From contig JAXGQR010000005.1 of NCBI GenBank assembly GCA_040766325.1, positions 1-64,000 of the forward strand: DNA of 64,000 nucleotides. The letters run 5' to 3'. The notes under the pieces were generated by a model. It was not told where the DNA came from. It saw only the letters and a program-made list of their open reading frames with translations, and ran no database searches. The stretch comes from Dehalobacterium sp040766325. GTDB taxonomy: Bacteria; Bacillota; Dehalobacteriia; Dehalobacteriales; Dehalobacteriaceae. Shown piece by piece: positions 28,904 to 38,238 of the stretch (its first letter is position 1; every line of letters starts with the position of its first letter). The position numbers and the translations under genes are program-made.

Positions 28904-29800
28904 CTATTCAAATCTCTTTAAAGATTCACGATCAAACTGCCATTCAGGCGTGATTAATGTATTACCAAAATCAGTAGAATACCAAGGGCTTAATTCTTGT
29001 TCCAGAGGATTTTTTAAAATATGGATATCTTGGGCAGGCATATAGCTTTGTGCTAACAAAAACAGTTTCTCACCTGTTGATCTATTTTCTGCCATATCGA
29101 CAACGATTACACAATGTCCCGGGCTGCCTCCTATGATAAAAACATCTCCAATGCTCATTTCCTCAACTGCCACATGACTTAATTCTTGGGTTAATGAAGC
29201 GGTACCGGCATAAGCAAAGACCATATCCAAATACTTTCTAAAAATGTTATATTCCTTGTTATATCCGGCTCTTTTGACCCAGGTGACCCGGTTGCCATCT
29301 ACCTCGATGCGGTTGCCCTCCATCCAGGTATTATAATCAGCCGTAAAACCGCTTACAAAGTTGAAACGGATTTCATCATACTTTTCTTGGCGATACAGAT
29401 ATTCTGCCCGCAACCTGATCACAGCGTCAGCACATTACTGCAAATCCCCGTCCCCAATCTCCATATCGATCACTGCACAATGAACATTTTTAATTTTTTC
29501 TTGGCCGTTATAATAGAGTACCGGTGCTCCATGTGGTTTTAATGGGAGATTTTGCAGGTAATCCCCGAAAGTTCCCTTTTCAGCTTCGATCCTGGTAAAA
29601 CCCTTCGGGGGCAGAACTCTTTCCCGAAGGGTTTTGCCTTCCCTAAAAATCAGATTTTTCTCCCGCTCCCGAGTGATATCAGTATAATTTAGCTTATTAG
29701 TCCCACTGAACAGGTTTTTTAAACCAATCACCGGTTGATAAAAATATAGAACCAGGAAAACTAACATCAGCAGTATCAGTAAATTACGTAATTTTTTCAT
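28904..29800 (-). pseudogene. DUF4846 domain protein interrupted by one nonsense codon
   Basis: A single frame of 298 codons interrupted only by a TAA at 29435-29437. The first 121 residues have an N-terminal membrane anchor (LLILLMLVFLVLYFY) and the start of a DUF4846 domain. After the stop, the frame continues CADAVIRLRAEYLYRQ exactly as expected for the domain, so the TAA probably replaced a Gln codon (CAA). The rest includes WVKRAGYN and VFIIGGSPGHCVIVVDMA. DUF4846 proteins are predicted exported NlpC/P60- or transglutaminase-like proteins of unknown role. Whether the stop is real or an error cannot be decided here. Confidence 0.8.
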
Positions 29801-30040
29801 TCTTAATTCCTTCTCGGTATTCTCTATCCAACCTTTTCTTTCAATAAGCTATTTTATACCTGATTTAATTTCCCTCTGTTTAATTATGTTGAACCCCTAA
29901 TCATTCAATAATCTATTGTTCTTGCTGCCGAGACACTAGGTATAGGAACATTGATGCTAGAATTGAAATAGGATAACTTAAATAGAAACTTCTCCTGGCT
30001 TAGTATTGAATTAAAATAGCTGAACTAGGAGGAAAATCTA

Positions 30041-30148
30041 ATAGTAAAACACAAAAAACAATACAGTGCTGAATTCAAACAGGATGCGGTAAACTACTAC
30101 CATTCATCAGGTAAGAGTATGTAAGAAGTAGCGAATGATCATCCTTAA
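30041..30148 (+). pseudogene. Fragment of an IS3-family OrfA transposase
   Basis: After a good AGGAGGAAAAT site the frame reads KHKKQYSAEFKQDAVNYYH then SSGKSM, stop, EVANDHP, stop. This is the start of an IS3/IS911-type OrfA helix-turn-helix domain. The start codon is lost (ATA or GTA), it has two stops and no continuation. Nothing else coding is seen in 29801-30234. Confidence 0.6.
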
Positions 30149-30276
30149 TATTTTGTCCCCTGCACTGCTGCTCCTTAAGTACATGCATCCCATGTGATAA
30201 TCGTGTGGCTTGCCTCTTTATCCCCTACTAAAATGGAAGATATTTTTCAAATTAAAACAACTAAATTATTTTTCTT

Positions 30277-30849
30277 ATGCCCCTGCATTTTGATAAAATG
30301 TTTTCAAAATGTTTTGGGGTGATTTTTTTGTTTGTGTATCATGACTTTAATATTTCAGTCGAGGAATATGAGAATCGGGGTAAGAAAAATGATTTCCCAG
30401 TAGTTGAACAATGCCCTAATTGCAAAAGTAGAACTAGATTATATCACCATGGCTTTTACTGACGTAATGCCATTGAAGAAAAGCAACATAGAATACCTAT
30501 TTTACGGCTAAAATGCCCTTCCTGTAGGAATACACTTTCTGTTCTCCCAACCTTTCTCCTATCATACTTTCAATACACCGCAGATGTGATCTTAGAGAAG
30601 TTAAGGGATATTTTAATTGACCATAATATTGGCGATTATCATCAACTGGTACTTTTTTATCGGAAACGCTTTCTAAATCGATTAAACCAAATTGAAATGT
30701 TCTTCCGGGATGATGGATTTAAAGGGACCTTACCTAAAGACCCAAAAGAAAAAGCCACAAAATTGTTAAGAATGATCCTCGCTTTGGGGAAAGCCGCCTT
30801 CCTAAGAAGGTACAGGGGTCATTTCTCATACAACTTTATGGCACATTAA
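30277..30849 (+). pseudogene. DUF6431 zinc-ribbon protein of the transposon, with internal TGA
   Basis: A 190-codon frame with one TGA at 30460-30462. Before it is a CPNCKSRTRLYHHGFY segment; after it RNAIEEKQHRIPILRL then CPSC RNTLSVLP, together forming the Cys-rich N-terminal zinc ribbon, followed by the helical LLSYFQYTADVI segment. This protein always accompanies the DDE transposase and ATPase in this element type; its role is unknown, probably DNA binding. The frame is the same on both sides of the TGA, so it is a point nonsense rather than a frameshift. Confidence 0.7.
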
Positions 30850-30945
30850 TTGTACCATACCCCAGGCTTTCAAAAAAGATTTTATTAATTCCACAAATCT
30901 TTTGCATAGATATATTCTTTTGACCAATTTACAATAAAAATAATG

Positions 30946-30978
30946 GGTTAACCGGTTAACCTCCTATGTTAAGGAGGG
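30946..30978 (+). promoter_or_regulatory. 16-bp palindrome plus Shine-Dalgarno-sequestering stem before the transposase
   Basis: GGTTAACCGGTTAACC is a perfect palindrome ending 23 bases before the transposase ATG. Its last bases start a second, mutually exclusive stem, CCTCCT with AGGAGG, that hides the ribosome site of the transposase gene. The two structures share CC at 30960-30961. Confidence 0.5.
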
Positions 30979-30984
30979 ATTTTC

Positions 30985-32232
30985 ATGACTGAAAAAGATC
31001 GAGAAAACATTGCTTTATTCCGTTACGGGATTATTGCGCCCATTTTGAATGGCCAGGTCAACAATCAAACTGAGTATTTAGCTGAAGTGTGCTCTCAAAT
31101 CCACCAGGTTCCATACTATGGTCCTAAGGAATTTGCTCCTAAGACTATTTCCTGCTGGTTGTTGGACTACCGCCGGGGAGGTTTTGACGGTCTGAAACCT
31201 AAACGACGCTCCGACCGAGGGCAGCCCCGTAAACTTAATCGGGAATTGGAAGAACATATTATTGCCCTGAGAAAAGAAGCTCGAAATCTTCCTGCCTCTG
31301 TTTTCTATGATCAGTTGGTGGAGAAAGGTGAAATTCTTTCTAAAGAAGTATCATACTCCACCATATATCGGCTTCTTAAAAATCAAGGTATGATCGGAAG
31401 AGACCATGTCAAATCCCCGGAACGAAAACGTTTTTCCTATGATACGGTCAATACTCTTTGGCAAGGCGACATGTCTGTTGGCCCATATCTAATTGTTAAT
31501 GGTAAAAAGCTTAAAACTTTTCTCTTTGCTTTTATCGATGATTGTTCCAGGGTTATTCCTTTTGCCCAATTCTGTTACTCAGAAAAATTTGATTCTCTTA
31601 AAATGGTTTTTAAAGAAGCTTTAATCCGCAGGGGAGTCCCGAAAATTGTCTATGTGGATAATGGTAAAATTTATCGCTCTGATGTTTTTCATGTGGCCTG
31701 TGCCAGTCTTGGTATTGCCCTTACCCATACCCAGCCCTATGACGCAGCTAGCAAGGGGAAAATTGAACGTTTCTTTGGTACCGTCAAAACCAGATTCTTT
31801 CCTTTACTTAGACAAAAGCCAGCTTCATCCTTAGATGAGCTAAATCAAAGGTTTTGGCGGTGGTTAGAGGAAGATTATCACCGTAAAATTCATGCCTCTT
31901 TAGGGATGACGCCTCAGGATATGTTTCTTTCTCAGGTTAGCAGGTTACGTATGGTTGATGATCCGGCCTCTCTTGATCCTTTATTCTTAAAACGGGACTA
32001 TCGTAAGGTAAAACATGACGGCACAATATCTATCGAAGCTAAACTTTATGAAGTACCTCCAAAGTTTATTGGTCAGCGTATTGAAGTACGTTATGATGAA
32101 ACCGGGGTCTATATTTACGAAGACGGTATTCTCCTGGAAAAAGCTGTTCCTGTTAATTTTTCAGATAATGCCCATGTAAAAAGGGAGCGTTCCCTCTCCT
32201 TTAGGGCTATGTCTTCTGGGAAGGAGGGATAA
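30985..32232 (+). CDS. DDE-type integrase/transposase (rve core, IS481/Mu-like)
   Basis: A 415-residue transposase. The N-terminus holds a helix-turn-helix region (FAPKTISCWLLDYRRGG, then a second at VSYSTIYRLLKNQG). The catalytic core carries D in WQGDMSVG, D in YVDNGKIY and E in KGKIERFFGTVK, the DDE triad. A C-terminal Mu-type beta-barrel follows. It should catalyse strand transfer together with the downstream ATPase, which begins 4 bases after its stop. The frame is intact and the AGGAGGG ribosome site is strong but foldable. Confidence 0.9.
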   Translation: MTEKDRENIALFRYGIIAPILNGQVNNQTEYLAEVCSQIHQVPYYGPKEFAPKTISCWLLDYRRGGFDGLKPKRRSDRGQPRKLNRELEEHIIALRKEARNLPASVFYDQLVEKGEILSKEVSYSTIYRLLKNQGMIGRDHVKSPERKRFSYDTVNTLWQGDMSVGPYLIVNGKKLKTFLFAFIDDCSRVIPFAQFCYSEKFDSLKMVFKEALIRRGVPKIVYVDNGKIYRSDVFHVACASLGIALTHTQPYDAASKGKIERFFGTVKTRFFPLLRQKPASSLDELNQRFWRWLEEDYHRKIHASLGMTPQDMFLSQVSRLRMVDDPASLDPLFLKRDYRKVKHDGTISIEAKLYEVPPKFIGQRIEVRYDETGVYIYEDGILLEKAVPVNFSDNAHVKRERSLSFRAMSSGKEG

Positions 32233-32235
32233 TGG

Positions 32236-33036
32236 ATGTTCCAAACTTTTTATTCATTATCCAAAATCCCTTTTTCCAAGGAGATTAAGTCAATAGATTA
32301 TTTTGCTTCTACACCTTATCAGGAAATGATCGCCCGCTTAGATTATCTGAAGAAAACCCGGGGTATGGGCTTGATAGTGGGCGAACCGGGGGCTGGGAAA
32401 ACATTTGCTTTAAGAAGTTTTGCCGAATCCCTAAACCCCTCTCTTTTTAAAGTAATATATTTCCCTCTTTCTACAGGTACGGTGATGGATTTCTACCGGG
32501 GTTTGGCTGTAGGTTTAGGGGAAGATCCAAAGTTTCGTAAGGTTGATCTTTTTCACCAAATTCAGCATGCCATCCAGGTATACTTCAAAGAAAGAAAAAT
32601 TACACCAGTTTTTATTTTGGATGAGATGCAGCTAGCTAAGGATATGTTTTTAAATGATTTAAATATTCTTTTTAATTTTTCCATGGATTCGGAAAATCCC
32701 TTTATTCTTATTCTTTCCGGCCTGCCTCATCTTATGGACAAGCTTTCACTAAACCATAACCGGCCTCTTTCACAACGGATTATGATGAGTTACAAGGTAG
32801 AACCGTTATCTAAAGATGAAGTAAAGGGATATATCCTTCATCATCTTGAACTAGCTGGTGCTAAACACACTATTTTTTCCGATACCTCGATTCAAGCCAT
32901 TGCCTCTCTTTCTCGGGGATGGCCCAGATTGATCAATAAACTGGCTACCCATTCTCTTCTTGCTGGTTGCCAGGCAAAAAAAGATTTAATTGACGAAGAA
33001 GTAGTCCGGCTGGCGGCAACTGAATCAGGTATTTAG
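32236..33036 (+). CDS. ExeA/TniB-like AAA ATPase of the transposon
   Basis: A 266-residue AAA ATPase: Walker A VGEPGAGKTFALRSF, Walker B PVFILDEMQLA, sensor FILILSGLP, and a C-terminal arginine-rich LSRGWPRLINKLATHSL segment. Similar ATPases in Tn7-, Mu- and Tn5053-like elements choose targets and activate the transposase. AGGAGGGATAATGG ribosome site; overlapping operon structure with the transposase. Intact. Confidence 0.88.
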   Translation: MFQTFYSLSKIPFSKEIKSIDYFASTPYQEMIARLDYLKKTRGMGLIVGEPGAGKTFALRSFAESLNPSLFKVIYFPLSTGTVMDFYRGLAVGLGEDPKFRKVDLFHQIQHAIQVYFKERKITPVFILDEMQLAKDMFLNDLNILFNFSMDSENPFILILSGLPHLMDKLSLNHNRPLSQRIMMSYKVEPLSKDEVKGYILHHLELAGAKHTIFSDTSIQAIASLSRGWPRLINKLATHSLLAGCQAKKDLIDEEVVRLAATESGI

Positions 33037-33218
33037 TGTCTGCTGATTAATTAGCAAAGCATTGATTTTACTGACTTTAAGGCTTTCGGATACCAGAATA
33101 TCGTGCAAATATGAAAAATTTCTGATATGTTATCCAAAACAATTTGAAATTTTTTCACTTTGTCCCGGTTACTATGCCAATTTATTTTGCAAAAGATATG
33201 CTGGTTTAATTTGCAAAA

Positions 33219-33761
33219 TCACACTTTGGAAAGGCCAAAGGTTCCGAGGCCGCAAACATAAGCCGCATGTCTTTCCGACCAATTGCTCCCAAATGTCGGG
33301 TTATTTTCTACTACAACTGAATCCCTGGACCAAAACCTTTTATCGAGAGAGGGTATTATACTATTAAATCCACTTTTTATCAGTGCGGAATTTAAATGCT
33401 CGCAAAGTTTAAATATAAAAGCCTGGCCTTCAACACGCGCATGCAACCATTCTTCCGTAGGCCAGGACATATCCCGTAGATTTCCTTCTTTAACTGCTTC
33501 AGTAAAGGGCAGGAAAAAAGCTATCACGGTTTTTGCCGTGGGCAACCATTCCAGGGGAGTCATGAATTGTTCCCCGATAATTGCCGGATCCTTGAATGTA
33601 TTAAATAACTTATCATCTGACGCTCCAAAAGCAAATATCGGTTCTTCGAACATCCTCATACCAACCACACTCTCTGAAAGCGCGATTTCTTTAGATATAA
33701 TATTATCCTCGGAATTTTGAACAAAATCTACCGCTAATTTAATTATATCCTCTTTCTGCAC
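33219..33761 (-). pseudogene. QueG-like (epoxyqueuosine reductase family) protein, C-terminus lost to the transposon
   Basis: A 180-residue N-terminal part of a corrinoid/4Fe-4S protein of the QueG-like family. It runs from a GTG start with GGGGAGAGG through WSERHAAYVCGLGTFGLSK and then enters the transposon end (TGTGATTTTGC). The ferredoxin-like double-cluster domain that should follow is gone, and I could not find it on the far side of the element, so the insertion was accompanied by loss or rearrangement. In this family the N-terminal half alone is unlikely to work. Confidence 0.75.
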
Positions 33762-33840
33762 TTGCCTCTCCCCCTGTAAAATTACTTATTTGAATAATAT
33801 TATTTCTTTATAAAACCAAAAACCCCTTTTATTAGTCACA

Positions 33841-33870
33841 GGAAGCATGAGAACCGTCCCTCCGCTTCCT
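33841..33870. repeat. Short dispersed repeat with GGAAGC/GCTTCC ends, copy 1
   Basis: GGAAGCATGAGAACCGTCCC followed by TCCGCTTCCT. It matches the element at 44787 at most positions and has self-complementary ends. Confidence 0.5.
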
Positions 33871-33962
33871 ATTGTTCCGCTCTAAGGGCAAGGGAAAATG
33901 AGTACATGAGGAACTTAATTATCAACATTACCGTCTGTAAGAGTTAAAGGAGGTATCAGTAA

Positions 33963-34292
33963 ATGTATTTGGAAGCTGAGGTATACGGTTTGTTGAATTG
34001 GGGCTTTGCAATAGTTATGGCAATTCAACTACTTTTTTTAATTACTCTTAAATATGAACACAAATTTTGCGTAGAAGCATTCAGGTGGTTTATTGGGTAT
34101 ATCGTTTTCTTTTGTTTTGCCGGTTATAAACTTTTAGAATCTATAAATACCTTCGAACATAATAATTCTATGGGGTCGGAAAATGCATCATTGTGCATGG
34201 GAACTTCAGGTATTTTATGGTTTATTAGTGTAGTTTGTTTGTTAATAGGAATTTCAAGACTTGCTTCAAATAAAGTTTCAAGGGAAAAATAA
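33963..34292 (+). CDS. Small membrane protein, function unknown
   Basis: A 109-residue protein with three hydrophobic segments (about residues 10-27, 43-60 and 83-100) and a charged C-terminus. An AAAGGAGG ribosome site lies 8 bases before the ATG, so it is very likely a real gene. No family recognised. It stands alone between the truncated QueG-like gene and a lipoprotein gene. Confidence 0.65.
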   Translation: MYLEAEVYGLLNWGFAIVMAIQLLFLITLKYEHKFCVEAFRWFIGYIVFFCFAGYKLLESINTFEHNNSMGSENASLCMGTSGILWFISVVCLLIGISRLASNKVSREK

Positions 34293-34472
34293 TTACCTCA
34301 CGAAATTTTAATTCCAACTTTGAACATAGGAAAATTGCCTTTCTTAATATAGATTATCTTATATACTATAGATTTTAAAAGCTATGCTCAAAACACTTTG
34401 AAGTTTTCCGGCTGATACCACACAATAAATAAACCTGGCGATAAAAAGTGAATATTTGAAGGAGGCCCACCT

Positions 34473-36221
34473 ATGAGAATAAAGCTGATAACTCTGGTTT
34501 ATGTTGCATTAGTCCTTGTTTTATCTGCCTGCGCGGGACAAGATAATTCAGCCCGCACTTCTGATAGTACCACTGGGAGTGAAGCTGTCTCCAATACTGC
34601 AGAAGATATAAAAAGTGAAACCCTTCCATCAATAGCTTTGCCCCAAATCAGCGTTGATGACAGCCGTAAAAATAATAACGCTAGCTGGTTAGTAGACATC
34701 CCGGAGGAAGAAGATTGTGTTTACCAGGTGTCCAGCGATAACGATGTTTGGGTGACATTTTCCTTTAACGAGCAAATGAACAAGACGGATGTTTTGGCTC
34801 ACTTAGTAGTAGAACCGGCAACAAAGATTACTACTGATTGGTCCGACAGGGGTTACCGGCATTCCCTGCGGGTGCGTGTTTCCCCCTCCACTGTAAACTC
34901 TTTAGAGATAGGCCTCAGGGCAGGAGCCAAGAATATTAATGGCACCAGGGCTCTGAGTAAGGATATAATGGTTACCCTGGAACGCTTTCCAGCCCCCTCA
35001 GTGGTAATGCACCTGCCCCAATACCCCTCCCTGAAAATGAAGGAATATGGGTTCTACTGGGCTTCCCCCAAAGATGCTGAGGTAATCATGGAATTTACCA
35101 AACCTATAGATAAGGAAAGTCTGGCTCAGGCACTGACCAAAATGGAAGAACAAAAAAAGTGTAAACTAACCTGGTTAAATGAAAAAAAGGCAATGCTTAA
35201 GTTTATTCCTCCGAGTGGAGAACCTACAACATACGACCTGGTTTTTGAAGGAGTAAAGGATGAAGATGGGGTGCTGGTAAGTTTTCCCTTCCATTCATTG
35301 AAGGTTACACCTGATGTTCAAGTAAAGGCCTTAAATCTTGCTACAGAAAAACAAACTGAAATTATTTCGGTTTCAGGGGGCTATGAAGGTGGTGTAGTCT
35401 CTCCCGGCGGCTCCAGTGCTGTTTTCTGGGAGCTGGGATGCGGCGTTGGGGACGCTTTTGTTTATCGTTACTGGCTCCATGATTTTACTAGTGGGGATAA
35501 GGTTTTTTTAACGGAAAGCGGTAGCTCAAGTGTCAAATGGTTCTCAAAGGGCGACCGGGTTCAGGTAGGAAACAAGATTTTTTCCGCCCAGGGTGAGAAT
35601 CTAAAAAACCCGTTTAAAAAAAAACATATAATTGGTTTTGATATTGGTCCGGATGACCGGCTAGCTTATGTGTCGTGGGATGAACAAGAGAAGAAGAAGC
35701 CCAATGTGGATTTATTTTATCGGTGGGATGGTGAATGGCAGATAATCGAGAGTTTTAGCTACCAGCTGTTTAATAGCAATGGTTTTTTCCTGCCTATGGA
35801 TCCGTCTTACGATCCATTCGGGAAAAAGCTGGCCGTAGTTAAAAACACCGCTGGCGATGCACAGATGGGAACTGCCGATGTTATTCTCCTTGACCTGAAA
35901 ACAAAAGAGGAATCACTGCTTAAGGAACATGCTCTTAATGTGTTCTGGTCTCCCCATGGCGATTACCTGGCAGTAGGCAAAGTAGGCGGCGGAATTGAGA
36001 TACTGACACCTACCGGTGATTTAATCTTGGAATTACCTGACCACAGATATTGGGACATTGTGGGTTGGACTCCCGCCGGTCAATATCTGATATTAAAAAA
36101 GCAAGAAGAGACCAAGTGGATAACCCAACTCATTGAGGCAAAAAACGGTAATAAAATAGAATTCCCCGGCATACCCCTTGGTATTGATTCCGATGGTCTT
36201 GTCTACTTAATAAGTGAGTAG
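34473..36221 (+). CDS. Lipoprotein with SbsA-type Ig-like and beta-propeller regions
   Basis: A 582-residue exported lipoprotein (lipobox LSACAG). Two Ig-like modules of the SbsA/Big_5 kind come first (VWVTFSFNEQMNKTDV and EVIMEFTKPIDKESL), then from about residue 270 a TolB/WD40-like propeller with repeated YDPFGKKLAVV, WSPHGDYLAVG and WTPAGQYLIL blades. Such proteins bind or sense ligands or peptidoglycan outside the cell; no catalytic residue is seen. GGAGGCCCACC ribosome site. Intact. Confidence 0.75.
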   Translation: MRIKLITLVYVALVLVLSACAGQDNSARTSDSTTGSEAVSNTAEDIKSETLPSIALPQISVDDSRKNNNASWLVDIPEEEDCVYQVSSDNDVWVTFSFNEQMNKTDVLAHLVVEPATKITTDWSDRGYRHSLRVRVSPSTVNSLEIGLRAGAKNINGTRALSKDIMVTLERFPAPSVVMHLPQYPSLKMKEYGFYWASPKDAEVIMEFTKPIDKESLAQALTKMEEQKKCKLTWLNEKKAMLKFIPPSGEPTTYDLVFEGVKDEDGVLVSFPFHSLKVTPDVQVKALNLATEKQTEIISVSGGYEGGVVSPGGSSAVFWELGCGVGDAFVYRYWLHDFTSGDKVFLTESGSSSVKWFSKGDRVQVGNKIFSAQGENLKNPFKKKHIIGFDIGPDDRLAYVSWDEQEKKKPNVDLFYRWDGEWQIIESFSYQLFNSNGFFLPMDPSYDPFGKKLAVVKNTAGDAQMGTADVILLDLKTKEESLLKEHALNVFWSPHGDYLAVGKVGGGIEILTPTGDLILELPDHRYWDIVGWTPAGQYLILKKQEETKWITQLIEAKNGNKIEFPGIPLGIDSDGLVYLISE

Positions 36222-36304
36222 CAAACCGGATTCTTATATAATGAAAACCAACCTCAATCGCCTTAACAACGTTATTAGAATTTTATTTTTCCTTATAACC
36301 TTAC

Positions 36305-36540
36305 ATTATCTATGTTTTCAACTAGTAGCCAATCATCCATATTCCCATAGTTACTTTTGTCAATTCCGAAAGGTTCTATAGCCTCCACATTCCCAATCTG
36401 AATTAAGACAATATATCTTTTTCCTGCCCATCGTTTAAATTGCTTTTCAGTCAATCTTAGTTTATCTTGATTCTTAATTCCTTTGCTTTCGCATCCACAT
36501 AAACTACATGGTCAATTTTTATACCTCCCTTAATAAACTC
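36305..36540 (-). pseudogene. Remnant of a predicted nuclease-like domain
   Basis: The minus strand reads KIDHVVYVDAKAK in one frame and then NQDKLRLTEKQFKRWAGKRY and IVLIQIGNVEAIEPF in another, one base apart at about 36478. The VDAK(x)K pattern with a following TEKQ resembles the core of PD-(D/E)XK restriction-type nucleases. No start, both ends missing. Confidence 0.4.
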
Positions 36541-36957
36541 TCGTTTTCTTCAATTATCTATGTTTCTTGTAGTTTCTCACTTTAATCAGTTCGAGCCTAC
36601 TCTCTGGATATTGTGTAAACCCTGGTCGATGTGTGTTTTGGGGTATAGGAAACAGAACCGCTGGTGTTTTTTATTTCGGCCCTCGGGATTCCACATCAGC
36701 TCCAGGCGGCAAACCTCCCATGTCTTCCGGCATCATTGTGCCTAATTCCCTCGTACTGCCTATCCTAGAGATGGAACGTCAGTCATGCTCCACAGCTGGG
36801 TCTTATGCCCTCAAGGTAATATTCAATCTGACTGCCCCGGCTCAAGATTGTCAAAGTGCTTCCTAAGTTTACGTTGATTGAGCTGCCGTTCTATAATCAT
36901 ATCCGTTGCGGCCTTCGTATCTTTTCACATTACGGCAGGTTACAATATCTCCAGTAC
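36541..36957 (-). other. Non-coding flank downstream of the IS110 transposase
   Basis: About 400 bases, more GC-rich than the surroundings and without a convincing coding frame on either strand. It directly follows the transposase stop and is probably the 3' non-coding end of the IS110 element. In one IS110 subgroup (IS1111) such flanks carry the guide (bridge) RNA. I could not locate the exact end. Confidence 0.35.
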
Positions 36958-38232
36958 TTATGATGCCTTCATTAATCGGTTCATGTCATTCATCATTTTA
37001 TTTGCGTCGTAGTCATATCCCTTGGTCAGAATCGCGAAGATTACTCGAATCAGTTTGCCGCATAGCGCTATAATGGACTGCATTTTGTTTAACGGATTAT
37101 TCTCCCTCGTAAGATTCTTTTGGTGCAGCACACGGAATTCCGGATTGCTTGCCAGGATAGGAATCATTGCCCTGAATAAACCTTCCCGCAGTCGTTTTCG
37201 CCCTCGCTTGCTGATTGTAGTTTTGCCTTTGTGTTTACCGGAACTGTTCTCTCTCAGGCTCAATCCCGCCATCTTTAAAATTTGGCGTGGGTCCCGAAAC
37301 CTATGGATATCTCCAATTTCACTAACGATGACTGCCGCCGTCACCATCCCAATTCCTTTGATCTCCAGCAGTTTTGCCGCATTGGGTACCCGCAGCAACA
37401 GTTCCTGCATCAATCTTTCTAAATCTTGCCGTTGTAATCTTATCATTTCGTATTGCGTCAGCATATTCTGCAAGGCTACCTCGGCCGCCTCGCTTCCAGC
37501 GGTGCGTCCAATTGATTCTGCTGCTGCCTTGACAAGTCGTTCTGCTTTTTTAAAGCTCGGTTTCTTTAGGTGCTTTCGCCAGATCCCCATTATCCTTTCT
37601 GTTCCGGCTGAGATTACTCTGGCCGGCGTCGGAAAGGCTCTCAGTGCCGTCAACGCAGTTTTACCGCTCCAATCCTTAAATACGTTGTTGAACTCAGGAA
37701 ACCGGATATCCAGCCATCTTATTATCTGATTGCTTAGGGCATTGACCTGCTCTTCCAGCCGTTCCCGCTCAAGCACACACTCTCGAAGTTCCTGAAATAG
37801 GTCTTCCGGGATATATACGTCACGGAATCTGCCATCTTTAATCAGCATGGCGATAGTCTTCGGGTCCTTGCGGTCATTCTTTGTCGGACTATTGTCATCC
37901 AGTTCCCGAGTACATTTTACATGGAAGGGGTTAACGATACCCAGCCGATGTCCTTTTCTTTGCAGGTGATCTCCCAGCGTAAACCAGTAGTGTCCTGTAG
38001 GTTCAAAACCCGTAATGGCCTCGGTTTTTTCTTTCTGATGCATAATGCTTTGCATCCAGTTGTCCAACTCCTCGTAGCCCTGGGCACTGTTGCTAAACCG
38101 CAGTAGCTTTGCCAGTTCGATTCCCCGGTAGTCAAAGGCTCGTGCATAGTGTGTTTCTTTACCAATGTCAATTCCAACCACTAATGTTTCATTTTTGATT
38201 TGCAAAATCTTCTCATTTTGTGTACGCTTCAT
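36958..38232 (-). CDS. IS110 family transposase
   Basis: A 424-residue DEDD recombinase. The N-terminal RuvC-like domain has VGIDIGKETHYA (first D), EPTGHYW (E) and NDRKDPKTIA (D). The C-terminal Tnp2 domain has IKGIGMVTAAVIVSEIGD and a catalytic-serine region GLSLRENSSGKHKGKT. IS110 elements recombine through bridge RNA-guided DNA pairing and lack normal inverted repeats. A GGAGG ribosome site lies inside a hairpin upstream. The frame is intact and this copy could be active. Confidence 0.92.
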   Translation of the reverse strand: MKRTQNEKILQIKNETLVVGIDIGKETHYARAFDYRGIELAKLLRFSNSAQGYEELDNWMQSIMHQKEKTEAITGFEPTGHYWFTLGDHLQRKGHRLGIVNPFHVKCTRELDDNSPTKNDRKDPKTIAMLIKDGRFRDVYIPEDLFQELRECVLERERLEEQVNALSNQIIRWLDIRFPEFNNVFKDWSGKTALTALRAFPTPARVISAGTERIMGIWRKHLKKPSFKKAERLVKAAAESIGRTAGSEAAEVALQNMLTQYEMIRLQRQDLERLMQELLLRVPNAAKLLEIKGIGMVTAAVIVSEIGDIHRFRDPRQILKMAGLSLRENSSGKHKGKTTISKRGRKRLREGLFRAMIPILASNPEFRVLHQKNLTRENNPLNKMQSIIALCGKLIRVIFAILTKGYDYDANKMMNDMNRLMKAS

Positions 38233-38238
38233 TATAGG

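Larger units (their letters stand above)
30235..33222 (+). mobile_element. Three-gene transposon: DUF6431 / DDE transposase / AAA ATPase
   Basis: Three same-strand genes typical of one transposon class: a zinc-ribbon DUF6431 protein, an rve-type DDE transposase and a TniB/ExeA-like ATPase. The right end is well defined: reading inward on the minus strand it starts TGTGATTTTGCAAATTAAAC and abuts the broken QueG-like gene. A second TTTTGCAAAAT motif follows about 24 bases inward, resembling repeated transposase sites. The left end is less clear: a matching TTTTTCAAATTAAAACAA lies at about 30242, so the boundary near 30235 is approximate. The DUF6431 gene has a stop, so this copy may be dead unless that protein is dispensable. 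Confidence 0.6.

Noticed and set aside
30196..30206. TGTGATAATCG as the transposon's left end
   Set aside because: Matches only the first six bases of the right end; the TTTTTCAAATTAAAACAA site further in matches better.
33283..33720. 145-codon plus-strand frame over the truncated QueG-like gene
   Set aside because: Antisense to a well-conserved protein sequence.
36560..36866. Overlapping 61- and 77-codon plus-strand frames beside the IS110
   Set aside because: No ribosome site, odd composition, and located in the probable non-coding end of the element.
37022..37729. 235-codon open frame opposite the IS110 transposase
   Set aside because: Antisense shadow; the opposite strand has the catalytic DEDD and serine motifs.
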